The notes beneath the pieces are model-generated. The model saw nothing but the letters and a program-made list of their open reading frames with translations, did no database searches and had not been told where the DNA came from. A stretch of DNA of 21,223 bases, taken from NCBI RefSeq assembly GCF_946885855.1, contig NZ_CAMPHH010000017.1, positions 1-21,223 on the forward strand. The letters run 5' to 3'. The translations under genes and the position numbers were made by a program. Position 1 is the stretch's first letter. Each line of letters opens with the position of its first letter. This document shows positions 5,988 to 14,985 of this stretch, piece after piece. The stretch comes from an uncultured Actinotalea sp. Its GTDB lineage: Bacteria > Actinomycetota > Actinomycetes > Actinomycetales > Cellulomonadaceae.

Positions 5988-8114
5988 GTGACGAGCACGC
6001 TGTCGGAGTCCAGCTACACCGCCCGCCACCTCTCGGTCCTGGAGGGCCTGGAGGCGGTGCGCAAGCGTCCGGGCATGTACATCGGGACCACCGACTCCCG
6101 AGGGCTCATGCACTGCCTCTGGGAGATCATCGACAACGCGGTGGACGAGGCGCTCGGCGGGCACTGCGACGCCATCGACATCGTGCTCCACGCGGACAGC
6201 TCCGTCGAGGTGCGGGACAACGGCCGCGGCATCCCGGTCGACGTCGAGCCGAAGACGGGGCTGACGGGCGTCGAGGTCGTCTTCACCAAGCTCCACGCGG
6301 GCGGCAAGTTCGGCGGGGGCTCGTACGCGGCCTCCGGAGGTCTGCACGGCGTGGGTGCCAGCGTGGTCAACGCCTTGAGCTCCCGGCTCGACGTCGAGGT
6401 GGACCGGGGTGGCCGGACGTACCGGATGACGTTCCACCGCGGGGAGCCGGGCGTGTACGCGGACGCCGGGCGTCCTGACCCCGACGCGACCTTCACGCCG
6501 TTCATCGATGCGTCCGAGCTCGCCGTCGTCGGCAAGCTGGCGCGCGGACGCACCGGGACCCGCGTGCGCTACTGGGCGGACCGGCAGGTCTTCCCCAAGA
6601 CGGCGGTGTTCTCCTACGACGAGCTCGTGTCGCGGGTGCGCCAGACGACGTTCCTCGTCCCCGGGCTGACCGTCACGGTCCGGGACGAGCGCGGCCTGCC
6701 GGGCACGCCGGGCCAGGACGGTCCCCACGAGGAGACCTTCGTCCACCACGGGGGCGCCGTCGACTTCGTCGACTTCCTCGCGCCGGACGCGCCGATCACC
6801 GACACCTGGCGACTCACCGGGTCGGGGACGTTCACCGAGACCGTGCCGGTGCTGGACGACCGCGGTCACCTCACCTCGCGCGCGGTCGAGCGCGAGTGCG
6901 AGGTCGACGTCGCGCTGCGCTGGGGGACCGGGTACGAGACCGAGGTCCGGACCTTCGTCAACATCATCGCGACACCCAAGGGTGGGACGCACCTGGCGGG
7001 GTTCGAGCAGAGCCTGCTCAAGACGCTGCGCAAGGCGGTGGAGCAGAACGCACGGCGGCTGAAGGTGTCGACGAAGGACTCGAGCGAGCGCCTGGAGAAG
7101 GACGACGCCATGGCCGGCCTCACGGCCGTCCTCACGGTCCGGCTCGCGGAGCCGCAGTTCGAGGGCCAGACGAAGGAGGTCCTCGGCACCGGTCCGGTGC
7201 GCGGCATCGTCGCCAAGGTGGTCGAGAAGGAGCTCACGGCGCTGCTCACCTCGAGCAAGCGCGACCACAAGGCCCAGGCGTCCCTCCTGCTCGACAAGGT
7301 CGTGGCCGAGATGCGGGCGCGCCTGTCGGCGCGGAAGCAGAAGGAGATCTCCCGACGCAAGAACGCGCTGGAGACCTCCGCGCTGCCGGCGAAGCTCGCG
7401 GACTGCCGCAGCGACGACGTCGACCGCAGTGAGCTCTTCATCGTGGAGGGCGACAGTGCACTGGGCACCGCCAAGCTCGCACGGAACTCCGACTTCCAGG
7501 CGCTGCTGCCCATCCGGGGCAAGATCCTCAACGTCCAGAAGGCGTCGATCAGCGACATGCTCCGCAACGCGGAGTGCGCGGCGATCATCCAGGTCATCGG
7601 GGCGGGCTCGGGGCGCAGCTTCGACCTCGACGCTGCCCGCTATGGCAAGGTCGTGCTCATGACGGACGCCGACGTCGACGGCGCGCACATCCGGACGCTG
7701 CTGCTGACCCTCTTCTTCCGGTACATGCGGCCCCTCGTCGATGCGGGCCGGGTCTACGCGGCCGTCCCGCCGCTGCACCGCGTGGAGGTCGTCGGCAGCG
7801 GGTCCCGCAAGAACGAGTACGTCTACACGTACTCGGAGGCGGAGCTCGCCTCGACGCTCAAGAAGCTGCAGAAGGCGGGACGCCGCTACAAGGAGGACAT
7901 CCAGCGCTACAAGGGCCTCGGGGAGATGGATGCCGACCAGCTCGCGGAGACCACGATGGACCCGCGCCACCGCACCCTGCGGCGGGTGACGGCGCAGGAC
8001 GCAGCGGCCGCGGAGCGCGTCTTCGAGCTCCTCATGGGCTCGGAGGTCGCGCCGCGGCGGGACTTCATCGTGGCCGGGGCGGCCCAGCTGGACCGCGCTC
8101 GCATCGACGCGTGA
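5988..8114 (+). CDS. parE: DNA topoisomerase IV subunit B (GyrB-like ATPase subunit)
   Basis: This 708-residue protein is the ATPase subunit of a type IIA topoisomerase that decatenates and relaxes DNA with the ParC partner encoded at 9454-11913. The GHKL ATPase shows Glu46 and Asn50 in EIIDNAVDEA, the GRGIPVD loop and the glycine-rich lid GGLHGVGASVVNALS. The TOPRIM domain shows VEGDSALG, the IRGKILNV segment and DADVDGAHIRTLLLT with metal-binding Asp residues. KGLGEMDADQL is near the C-terminus. The call as ParE rather than GyrB rests on its place near sigA, pairing with a ParC-type subunit, and the actinobacterial second-copy pattern. It cannot be excluded that it is a second GyrB. The start is GTG 5988, 7 nt after a -10 hexamer. 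The tail LDRARIDA is repeated downstream of the stop. Confidence 0.93.
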   Translation: MTSTLSESSYTARHLSVLEGLEAVRKRPGMYIGTTDSRGLMHCLWEIIDNAVDEALGGHCDAIDIVLHADSSVEVRDNGRGIPVDVEPKTGLTGVEVVFTKLHAGGKFGGGSYAASGGLHGVGASVVNALSSRLDVEVDRGGRTYRMTFHRGEPGVYADAGRPDPDATFTPFIDASELAVVGKLARGRTGTRVRYWADRQVFPKTAVFSYDELVSRVRQTTFLVPGLTVTVRDERGLPGTPGQDGPHEETFVHHGGAVDFVDFLAPDAPITDTWRLTGSGTFTETVPVLDDRGHLTSRAVERECEVDVALRWGTGYETEVRTFVNIIATPKGGTHLAGFEQSLLKTLRKAVEQNARRLKVSTKDSSERLEKDDAMAGLTAVLTVRLAEPQFEGQTKEVLGTGPVRGIVAKVVEKELTALLTSSKRDHKAQASLLLDKVVAEMRARLSARKQKEISRRKNALETSALPAKLADCRSDDVDRSELFIVEGDSALGTAKLARNSDFQALLPIRGKILNVQKASISDMLRNAECAAIIQVIGAGSGRSFDLDAARYGKVVLMTDADVDGAHIRTLLLTLFFRYMRPLVDAGRVYAAVPPLHRVEVVGSGSRKNEYVYTYSEAELASTLKKLQKAGRRYKEDIQRYKGLGEMDADQLAETTMDPRHRTLRRVTAQDAAAAERVFELLMGSEVAPRRDFIVAGAAQLDRARIDA

Positions 8115-8195
8115 CCGGTCGCGCTGGACCGCGGTCGCACCGACGCGTGACCGGCCTGGCGGGACCGCGCTGGCACCGCCGCGTGACCGACGCCC
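8088..8195 (+). repeat. 36-bp tandem repeats spanning the parE stop codon
   Basis: Three units of 36 nt lie at 8088-8123, 8124-8159 and 8160-8195, with a partial fourth near 8198-8216. Units 1 and 2 differ at only 2 of the first 31 bases; unit 3 is more diverged. The first unit holds the last codons of parE (LDRARIDA and TGA). Because 36 is a multiple of three, the following units in the same frame read ALDRGRTDA-stop and WRDRAGTAA-stop, so each copy carries its own TGA. Confidence 0.8.
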
Positions 8196-8267
8196 CGGCA
8201 CCGCGTGACCGGTCGGCGCCGGCCGTCGGACGTCGACCAGGGGCGGCGCCGTCCGGTCCAGCGCGTC

Positions 8268-8273
8268 TACGGT
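8268..8273 (+). promoter_or_regulatory. -10 element for the leaderless tandem-GNAT gene
   Basis: TACGGT ends 7 nt before GTG 8281. It overlaps the alternative GTG at 8272, which argues that 8281 is the real start. Confidence 0.5.
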
Positions 8274-8280
8274 GGACACC

Positions 8281-9372
8281 GTGACCGACCTGGAACCCGC
8301 CCGCGCCGAGGCCGAGCGCCCCTCCGCCCTCGGTGACCTCGCCGCCCGGGCCGGAGCACCCGCCGTGCTCGATCTCCCGCCCGCGCACCTGGACCTCGAC
8401 TGGCGCCCGCTCAGCGCCGCGGACGCAACCGGCCTGCACCGGCTCCTCGCGGCGATCGAGGACGCGGACGCCAACCACATGCGGACGTCGGCGGCGGAGG
8501 TGAGCGAGATGCTCGGTGCGCCGTGGAAGGACCTCGGCACGGACACGCTGGTCGGCGTCGACGGTGAGGGGGTGTTCCGGGCGTACGCGCTCGTGGAGGT
8601 CCGGCCCGGCGACCAGCGCACGGTGCGCGCCTTCCTGCGCGGCGGTGTCCACCCGGCATGGCGCGGCCGCGGCGTGGGGCCGGCGGTGCTCGCCTGGATG
8701 GAAGGGCGCGGGCGGCAGATGCTCGCGGCGACGGGCAGGGACGTGCCCGGCCGGCTGGCCGTCTACGTCGACGACCACCAGCGCGACCAGCGGCGGCTCT
8801 ACGCCGCCGCGGGCTTCAGCCCGATCCGCTGGTACACCCAGATGCGGCGTGACCTGGCCGACCCGGTGCCCGACGCGCCGGCGCCCGCGGGGCTGCACGT
8901 GGTGCCGTGGAGCGAGGAGCTCGACGACGCCGTCCGGCTGGCCCACAACGAGGCGTTCGTCGACCACTGGGGCACGGAGCCGCAGACGCGCGAGACCTGG
9001 CAGAACGACCAGAGCTGCTTCGCCCCCACGTGGAGCTTCGTCGCCCTGGACTCCACCGGCGGCGCCGACGTGCCAGCGGGCGGAGCCCCCGTGGTCGCCG
9101 GCTACCTGCTGTCGGGCCGCTACGAGCAGGACTGGCCGGTGCTCGGCTACCGGTGCGGCTACACCGACCTGCTCGGCGTCCGGCCCGCCTACCGCGGCCA
9201 GGGGCTGGCGGTGACGCTGCTCGCGGCGGCCATGCGCGCGTATCTCGCGGACGGCATGGAGTACGCGGCCCTCAGCGTCGACACGGCCAACCCCAGTGGG
9301 GCGCACACGCTGTACGAGCGGCTCGGGTACGAGCCGGTGCACGGCGAGATCCTCTACAGCGTCGAGATCTGA
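8281..9372 (+). CDS. tandem GNAT-family N-acetyltransferase
   Basis: This 363-residue protein carries two GNAT folds in a row. The first has the acyl-CoA pyrophosphate loop RGRGVG at residues 128-133 after FLRGGVHPAW. The second has YRGQGLA at 304-310 after GYTDLLGVRP, then the typical end SVDTANPSGAHTLYERLGY. The architecture resembles mycothiol synthase and related two-domain actinobacterial acetyltransferases, but the mshD assignment is not supported: length and context differ. It is more likely a small-molecule or antibiotic-type acetyltransferase of unknown substrate, using acetyl-CoA in the cytoplasm. GTG 8281 is preferred over GTG 8272 because the latter lies inside the -10 hexamer. 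The gene lies between parE and parC and ends toward parC with a shared hairpin at 9389-9416. Confidence 0.88.
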   Translation: MTDLEPARAEAERPSALGDLAARAGAPAVLDLPPAHLDLDWRPLSAADATGLHRLLAAIEDADANHMRTSAAEVSEMLGAPWKDLGTDTLVGVDGEGVFRAYALVEVRPGDQRTVRAFLRGGVHPAWRGRGVGPAVLAWMEGRGRQMLAATGRDVPGRLAVYVDDHQRDQRRLYAAAGFSPIRWYTQMRRDLADPVPDAPAPAGLHVVPWSEELDDAVRLAHNEAFVDHWGTEPQTRETWQNDQSCFAPTWSFVALDSTGGADVPAGGAPVVAGYLLSGRYEQDWPVLGYRCGYTDLLGVRPAYRGQGLAVTLLAAAMRAYLADGMEYAALSVDTANPSGAHTLYERLGYEPVHGEILYSVEI

Positions 9373-9388
9373 CACCGCCGCGGCCCGC

Positions 9389-9416
9389 GCCGGCGTCGAC
9401 CGTGTCGGGCGCCGGC
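9389..9416. terminator. hairpin between convergent GNAT and parC genes
   Basis: GCCGGCG (9389-9395) and CGCCGGC (9410-9416) pair over 7 bp. An inner CGAC/GTCG stem (9397-9400 with 9404-9407) closes a 3-nt loop. It sits in the 81-nt gap between two convergent genes and could act on both strands. Confidence 0.55.
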
Positions 9417-9453
9417 CGATCCGCAGCAGCAGGACCGCCCGGCGCGACCACGG

Positions 9454-11913
9454 TCACCCCAGCGCGTGCACGGGGGCGGCGAGGGGGGTGCCCGATCCGT
9501 CGCGGCGGTCCACGGGCGCAGGCAGGTCGACCGCCTGTCCCGCCGAGCCGGTCGCGCGCGCGGGGGCCGGACCGACCCAGGCGTGCAGGAGCGCGTCCTC
9601 GCCGCGGAGGAACCGGTGCACCCGGACGCCGCCCGTCGCGCGTCCCTTCGCCGGGTACAGCGCGAACGGGGTCACCTTCGCCGTCCCGGCCTGGGTGCCC
9701 GGCAGGGCGTCCGAGGCGCCGGCGACGGTGACGACGTGCGCCGCGGCGACGTCGTCGACCGCGGAGCGCGGGACCGCGCCGAAGGACAGGACGCGCGCGT
9801 CCGTGGCGACCTTGATGCCGGCCATGCCGCCGGCCGGCCGGCCCTGCGGCCGGACCGCCGAGGCCGGGAAGTGCAGGAGCTGGGCGTCCGTGGTGACGAG
9901 GACCAGCTCGTCGTCGTCCGTCACGCTGCAGGCGCCGACCACCTCGTCCCCGTCGCGCAGGCCGATGACGTCCCAGGCGTCCCGGCTCGGGGCGGCCTCG
10001 GCGACGACCCGCTTCACCACGCCGGCGGCGGTGGCGAGGGCGAGCGTCGGCGCGTCCGCGGCGAGCGCGACGAGGGCGAGCACCCGCTCACCGGACGGGA
10101 GGTCGAGCACCTCGGACACGGGGACGCCGCCGGACAGGGACGGCGGGCCGTCGGTCGGCGGCACGGCGGGCAGGTCCAGCACGCTGAGCCGCACGACGCG
10201 GCCGCGGGACGTCACGGCGCCGACGTCCGCCCGGGCGGTCGTGGCCACGCGGGACACGACGACGTCGTGCTGGGACCGGCGCCCCTCCCGTGCCGGCACG
10301 GCGTCCCCCGCCGTGCGGGCGAGCAGGCCGGTGCCGGACAGCAGCGCCCAGCACGGCTCGTCGGCCACCTCTAGCGGAGCCGCGGCCGCCGCCGTGGTCG
10401 CCGTGGCGCCCGCGGACTCCAGGAGGATCGTGCGGCGCGGCGTCCCGAAGGTCTGCGCGACGTCGGCCATCTCGGCGCTGACGACGGCCCGCAGCCGGCG
10501 GTCGTCGCCCAGGATCGCCTCGAGCTCCGCGATCTCCGCTCGCAGCTGCTCGGCCTCCTTCTCCAGCTCGAGCCGGGAGAACCTGGTCAGCCGGCGCAGC
10601 CGCAGCTCGAGGATGTACTCGGCCTGCGGCTCGGAGAGGTCGAACACGCCCATGAGCCGCCCGCGCGCCACCTCGGCCGTGTCCGAGGTCCGGATGACCT
10701 GGATGACCTCGTCGATGTCCAGGATCGCGACGAGCAGACCCTCGACGAGGTGCAGGCGCTCCTGGCGCCGCGCGAGCCGGTGCGCGGAGCGTCGACGCAC
10801 CACCGTGAGGCGGTGGTCGACCCAGACCACGAGGAGCTCCCGCAGCCCGAGGGTCCGCGGCTGGCCGTCCACGAGGGCGACGTTGTTGATCCCGAAGGAG
10901 TCCTCCATCGGGGTGTAGCGGTACAGCTGCTCGAGCACGGCCTCCGGGTTGAACCCGGTCTTGACCTCGACCACGAGGCGCAGCCCGTTCTGGCGGTCCG
11001 TGAGGTCCGTGACGTCGGCGATGCCCGAGAGCTTCTTCGCCTGGACGCCCTCCTTGATCTTCTCGATGACCTTCTCGGGGCCGACCGTGTAGGGCAGCTC
11101 GGTGACGACGATGCCCTTGCGCCGGGGTGTGACGCTCTCGATGCGTGCCGCCGCCCGAGTGCGGAAGGAGCCCCGGCCGGACCGGTAGGCGTCCCGCACC
11201 CCGTCCAGGCCGACGATCTTGCCGCCGCTCGGCAGGTCCGGACCGGGCACGAAGCGCATGAGGTCCTCGACCGTGGCGTCCGGGTGGTCGACCAGGTGAC
11301 GCGCCGCGGCGACCACCTCGACGAGGTTGTGCGGCGCCATGTTCGTGGCCATGCCGACGGCGATCCCCGACGCACCGTTGACCAGCAGGTTCGGGATGGC
11401 GGAGGGCAGCACCCCGGGCTGGGTGAGCTTGTTGTCGTAGTTCGGGACGAAGTCGACGGTGTCCTCGTCGAGGTCGGCGACCATGGCCATCGCCGCGGGC
11501 GCGAGACGGGCCTCGGTGTACCGGGCCGCCGCGGGGCCGTCGTCCAGCGAGCCGAAGTTGCCGTGCCCGTCGACCAGCGGCAGGCGCAGCGAGAAGGGCT
11601 GCGCCATGCGCACGAGGGCGTCGTAGATGGCGGCGTCGCCGTGCGGGTGCAGCTTGCCCATCACCTCGCCGACGACGCGGGCCGACTTCACGTGGCCACG
11701 GTCGGGGCGCAGCCCCATGTCGGCCATCTGGAACAGGATCCGGCGCTGCACGGGCTTGAGGCCGTCACGGGCGTCCGGCAGCGCGCGGGAGTAGATGACC
11801 GAGTAGGCGTACTCGAGGAACGAGCCCTCCATCTCGGTCGCGACGTCGATGTCGACGATGCGTTCCTCGACGGGTTCCGCGGACTGCGTCGGGCCGGGCG
11901 TGCGGCGGGCCAT
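9454..11913 (-). CDS. parC: DNA topoisomerase IV subunit A
   Basis: This 819-residue protein is the DNA breakage-reunion subunit that works with ParE to decatenate chromosomes. The catalytic tyrosine is Tyr132 in ARYTEARL. The quinolone-determining stretch [19 protein letters not shown] (about 87-105) has Ala94 where sensitive enzymes carry Ser, and Asp98 at the second position. The GyrA/ParC core follows ([23 protein letters not shown]; a coiled tower ending in an [10 protein letters not shown] segment). The C-terminal beta-pinwheel contains [13 protein letters not shown] in place of a canonical GyrA box QRRGGRG, which favours ParC over GyrA. I chose ATG 11913, with GAGGAG 11 nt upstream; the frame is open 53 codons further without support. 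It is divergent from the acyltransferase gene across 209 nt and convergent with the GNAT gene. Confidence 0.93.
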   Translation of the reverse strand: MARRTPGPTQSAEPVEERIVDIDVATEMEGSFLEYAYSVIYSRALPDARDGLKPVQRRILFQMADMGLRPDRGHVKSARVVGEVMGKLHPHGDAAIYDALVRMAQPFSLRLPLVDGHGNFGSLDDGPAAARYTEARLAPAAMAMVADLDEDTVDFVPNYDNKLTQPGVLPSAIPNLLVNGASGIAVGMATNMAPHNLVEVVAAARHLVDHPDATVEDLMRFVPGPDLPSGGKIVGLDGVRDAYRSGRGSFRTRAAARIESVTPRRKGIVVTELPYTVGPEKVIEKIKEGVQAKKLSGIADVTDLTDRQNGLRLVVEVKTGFNPEAVLEQLYRYTPMEDSFGINNVALVDGQPRTLGLRELLVVWVDHRLTVVRRRSAHRLARRQERLHLVEGLLVAILDIDEVIQVIRTSDTAEVARGRLMGVFDLSEPQAEYILELRLRRLTRFSRLELEKEAEQLRAEIAELEAILGDDRRLRAVVSAEMADVAQTFGTPRRTILLESAGATATTAAAAAPLEVADEPCWALLSGTGLLARTAGDAVPAREGRRSQHDVVVSRVATTARADVGAVTSRGRVVRLSVLDLPAVPPTDGPPSLSGGVPVSEVLDLPSGERVLALVALAADAPTLALATAAGVVKRVVAEAAPSRDAWDVIGLRDGDEVVGACSVTDDDELVLVTTDAQLLHFPASAVRPQGRPAGGMAGIKVATDARVLSFGAVPRSAVDDVAAAHVVTVAGASDALPGTQAGTAKVTPFALYPAKGRATGGVRVHRFLRGEDALLHAWVGPAPARATGSAGQAVDLPAPVDRRDGSGTPLAAPVHALG

Positions 11914-12014
11914 CGGTGCGGGTGCTCCTCGGCTGGGTCGGAGGGGTCGGGCCGGTCGCCGTGGCGAGCGGCCCGACGGGTCCGTCCGGTGCGCGGTCGC
12001 CCCGGGACGCGACC

Positions 12015-12020
12015 ATTGTC
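12015..12020 (-). promoter_or_regulatory. possible -10 element of parC
   Basis: On the minus strand this reads GACAAT, close to TANNNT with G in the first place. Transcription would start near 12008 and leave a leader of about 95 nt before ATG 11913, which has a Shine-Dalgarno sequence. No -35 consensus is visible. A nested dyad lies just upstream, at 12039-12072. Confidence 0.3.
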
Positions 12021-12038
12021 GCGGGTGCCGGACGACCC

Positions 12039-12072
12039 GTGGTGCAGGCGCGCTGCGCGCCGCGGGCACCAC
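12039..12072. repeat. nested inverted repeat between divergent parC and acyltransferase genes
   Basis: The outer arms GTGGTGC (12039-12045) and GCACCAC (12066-12072) are perfect inverted copies. They enclose a second perfect dyad, GGCGCG (12047-12052) and CGCGCC (12056-12061), with a CTG loop. It lies between the candidate promoters of two divergent genes, where an operator would be expected. Together the arms give 13 paired bases. Confidence 0.5.
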
Positions 12073-12110
12073 ACCGGACGGGGGACCCTCGTCGCGGCGC
12101 CCGTGCCGTC

Positions 12111-12116
12111 TAGCCT
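12111..12116 (+). promoter_or_regulatory. -10 element for the leaderless acyltransferase gene
   Basis: TAGCCT ends 6 nt before ATG 12123, as in the other leaderless genes here. No ribosome binding site is apparent between them. Confidence 0.55.
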
Positions 12117-12122
12117 GGTGCG

Positions 12123-14883
12123 ATGACGGTGGACGGAGCCGCGCCCGCGTACCCCCGGTACTGGGAGGCCGACGTCGTCCTGCGCGACGGCGGCACGGCG
12201 CACGTCCGGCCCATCCTGCCGACCGATGCGGAGGCGCTGCAGGAGTTCCACGTCCGGCAGTCCGAGCGGTCGACCTACTTCCGCTTCTTCGCGCCGCTGG
12301 AGCGCCTGCCCGAGTCCGACCTGCGCCGCTTCACGCACGTCGACCACCAGGACCGCGTCGCCCTGCTCGCGCTCGCCGGTGAGGGCGACGCGGAGCGGAT
12401 CATCGCGGTCGCACGGTACGACCGGGTCGACCCGCGCAGCGCGGAGGTGGCGTTCAACGTCGCCGACGACCACCACGGTCGCGGCCTCGGCTCCGTGCTC
12501 CTGGAGCACCTCGCCGCCGCGGCCCGGGAACGGGGCCTCGCCCGGTTCACCGCCGAGGTCCTGCCCCAGAACGCCCAGATGATCGCGGTGTTCCGGGAGG
12601 CCGGCTACGTGGTCAGCCAACGCCTCGACGACGGGATCCTCACGGTCTCCTTCGACCTGGACCCCACCGAGCGCTCCCGAGCTGTCATGGCGGACCGGGA
12701 GCACCGGGCCGAGGCGCGCAGCGTCCGGGGGCTGCTGGACCCGGCGAGCGTGCTCGTCGTGGTCGCGGGTGAGGACGGCAGCGTCACCGAGCGGCGGCTC
12801 GCCGCGGCGGTGGTGCGCCACCTGGTGGGCTCCGCCGCCGGGGGCGGGCCGGCCGTGCACGTCGTGGACCCCGCGGACGTCCTCGCGGTGGACGGTGCTG
12901 ACCACGCCGGCGGTGCTCCGCGGGGGCAGGAGCCAGGGCACGGCCCCGCCCCGGAACCGGACCGCGGCGGCGCCCGCGTCGCGAGGTACGCGTCCGTCGA
13001 GGACGTGGACGGGACGGTCGACCTCGTCGTGCTGGCGGTCCCGGCCGAGACGTCCGCGGACGTCGTACGGCGGTGCGCCCGGCTGCGCCCCCGCGCCGTC
13101 GTCGTCCTGTCCGGCGGCTTCGCCGAGGTCGGGCCGGAGGGGCTCGGGCGCCAGCGCGACCTGCTGCGCAGCGCCCACGCGGCGGGGATGCGCGTCCTGG
13201 GACCGGCGACCTTCGGCTTCCTGCGCCAGGTGCGCGACGACGGTGCGGTGCGCACCGTGAACGCCTCGCTCGCGCACGAGCTGCCCGAGCCGGGCCGCCT
13301 CGGCCTGTTCTGCCAGTCGGCACCGCTGGCCGTCGGCCTGCTGGAGTCCGCGCGGCGGCGGCGGATCGGCGTCTCGACGTTCGTGTCGTCGGGCAACCGG
13401 GCCGACGTCTCCGGCAACGACGTCATGCAGTTCTGGACCGAGGACCCTGCCACCGACGTCGTGGGCCTGTACCTGGAGTCGATCGGCAACCCGCGGAAGT
13501 TCTCGCGGGTCGCCCGCCGCCTGGCCGCGACGAAGCCGGTGGTCGTGCTCACCGCGGGCAGGTCCGGGCACGTCATCCCGGCCGGGCACGCCGTGCGCCT
13601 CACGCGGGTGCCGCGGCAGGCGCTGGACGAGCTGCTGCGCCAGTCCGGTGTGATCCGGGTCGACAGCCAGCACCAGCTGCTGGACGTCGCGCAGCTGCTC
13701 GTGCACCAGCCTCTGCCCGCGGGCCGACGCGTCGCCGTCGTCGCCGGCTCGGAGCCGCTCGCCGCGCTCGCCGCGGAGGCCGCCGCGTCGGCGGGCCTGA
13801 CCGTCAGCGGACGCTGGACCATGGTGGACGACGACGCCGCGGCCCTCGAGGCCCAGCTCGTCGCCCTCGCCGCGGACCGGGAGGCGCACGACGCCCTGGT
13901 CGTCGTCCACGTCCCGACGGTCGGACCGACGGACCCGGCGGTGCCCCGGGCCGTGGCCAGGGCGGCCGCGGTGACCGGCACCACCACCGTCGCCTGCATG
14001 CTCGGGCTGCGGGGGATCACCGCAGAGCTCTCCGCGGCCGACGTGACGGGCGCCGTGCGGGTCGTGCCGGCGTACGCGGCACCGGAGGACGCGGTCCTCG
14101 CCCTGTCCGGGGCGGTCCGCTACAGCGCCTGGCGCTCCGCGGACCACGGCCGGCCGCTCCGGCTCGAGGGGGTCGACCCCGCGGGTGCGCGGCGCCTCGT
14201 CGCCGAGCGCATGGGGGCGGGCGGGCCGGGCGTCCGCACGCTCGACCAGGCCTCCGTGGCCGAGCTGCTGCGCTGCTACGGCATCGAGCTGTGGCCGACG
14301 GTCGTGGTCCGCGACGCGGCCGAGGCCGTCGCGGCGGCCGACCGGCCAGCTCCGGCACCGGATCGACCTCGGGGGGGTCCGGCTCGACCTCGCCGACGCC
14401 GCGTCGCTCGTCGCCGCGATGGACCAGATGCGCGCGCACCTGGCGTCCTCCGGTCAGGAGGGCGGGCCCTTCGAGGTCCAGCGGATGGCCCCGCCCGGGC
14501 CGGCCTGCGTCATCCGGTCGGCGGAGGACCCGCGGTTCGGCCCGGTCGTCTCCTTCGGGCTCGCGGGCGACGCCGTGGATCTGCTGGGTGACATGAGCCA
14601 CGGCATCGCGCCGCTGACCGACGCCGACGTCCGCGACATGGTCCGGGCCGTCCGGGCGGGCCCCCGCCTCTTCGGCTACCGCGGTCTGCCGCCGGCGGAC
14701 GTGGCGGCCCTCGAGGACGTCCTCGCCCGGGTGAGCGTCCTCGCCGACGACGTCCCGGAGCTGCACCACCTCGAGCTGCACCCCGTGGTCGTCGGCGAGC
14801 GCGGCGCCGCGGTGCTCGGCGCGCAGGTGCAGCTGGCCGAGACCGACCGGGTCGACAGCGGGCGACGGGTGCTCCCCGCCTGA
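12123..14883 (+). pseudogene. GNAT / acyl-CoA synthetase (ADP-forming)-like protein acyltransferase, frameshifted
   Basis: The 5' frame encodes a GNAT domain (residues about 15-180; acyl-CoA loop DDHHGRGLGSVLLEHL), a CoA-binding Rossmann domain (about 200-330; VVVLSGGFAEVG) and ligase-CoA domains (about 370-690; FVSSGNRADVSGND, GHAVR). The start of an ATP-grasp domain follows (CYGIELWPTVVVRDAAEAVAAADR, to residue 741). Homologues are Pat-type lysine acetyltransferases that modify acyl-CoA synthetases and other proteins. At 14339-14345 the reading frame changes: the rest of the ATP-grasp domain (GQLRHRIDLGGVRLDLADA ... LHHLELHPVVV) continues in another frame to TGA 14883, while the original frame runs on as nonsense to 14591. 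About ten residues expected between AADR and GQLRHR (normally carrying the ATP-binding lysine) are absent. Either the gene is broken or the sequence has an error. The start is ATG 12123, 6 nt after TAGCCT. Confidence 0.82.
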
Positions 14884-14973
14884 CGCCGTCCCCGGTGACG
14901 CCGAGGGCACGCGGTGACCCACGAGGTCCTCCCCAGCCCCCGGCCCACGCCGCGGGGGACGGCCTCGGGGTGG

Positions 14974-14979
14974 GAGGAT
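14974..14979 (+). promoter_or_regulatory. GAGGAT: -10 element or Shine-Dalgarno for the DUF5998 gene
   Basis: GAGGAT ends 6 nt before GTG 14986, the same spacing as the leaderless promoters. The overlapping GGGAGG (14972-14977) is also a good ribosome binding site with an 8-nt spacer. Either reading fixes the start at 14986. Confidence 0.4.
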
Positions 14980-14985
14980 GTGCCG

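Noticed and set aside
8088..8195. CRISPR-like or regulatory repeat array after parE
   Set aside because: Units are directly adjacent with no spacers and derive from the gene's own 3' end, so it is a tandem duplication.
5841..8621. 926-codon open frame on the minus strand across parE and the GNAT gene
   Set aside because: Same shadow effect; its residues mirror the codon positions of parE and it crosses an intergenic region and two real genes.
8281..9372. Mycothiol synthase (mshD) for the tandem-GNAT gene
   Set aside because: It shares the two-GNAT architecture only; length, context and motifs are not diagnostic, so a specific name is not justified.
14353..14591. C-terminal extension of the acyltransferase in its original frame
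   Set aside because: After 14345 this frame turns into Arg/Pro/Gly-rich nonsense, while the expected ATP-grasp sequence continues in another frame.
14914..14985. Upstream GTG start for the DUF5998 gene
   Set aside because: It would add 24 unconserved Pro-rich residues without a ribosome binding site; the family start and GGGAGG support 14986.
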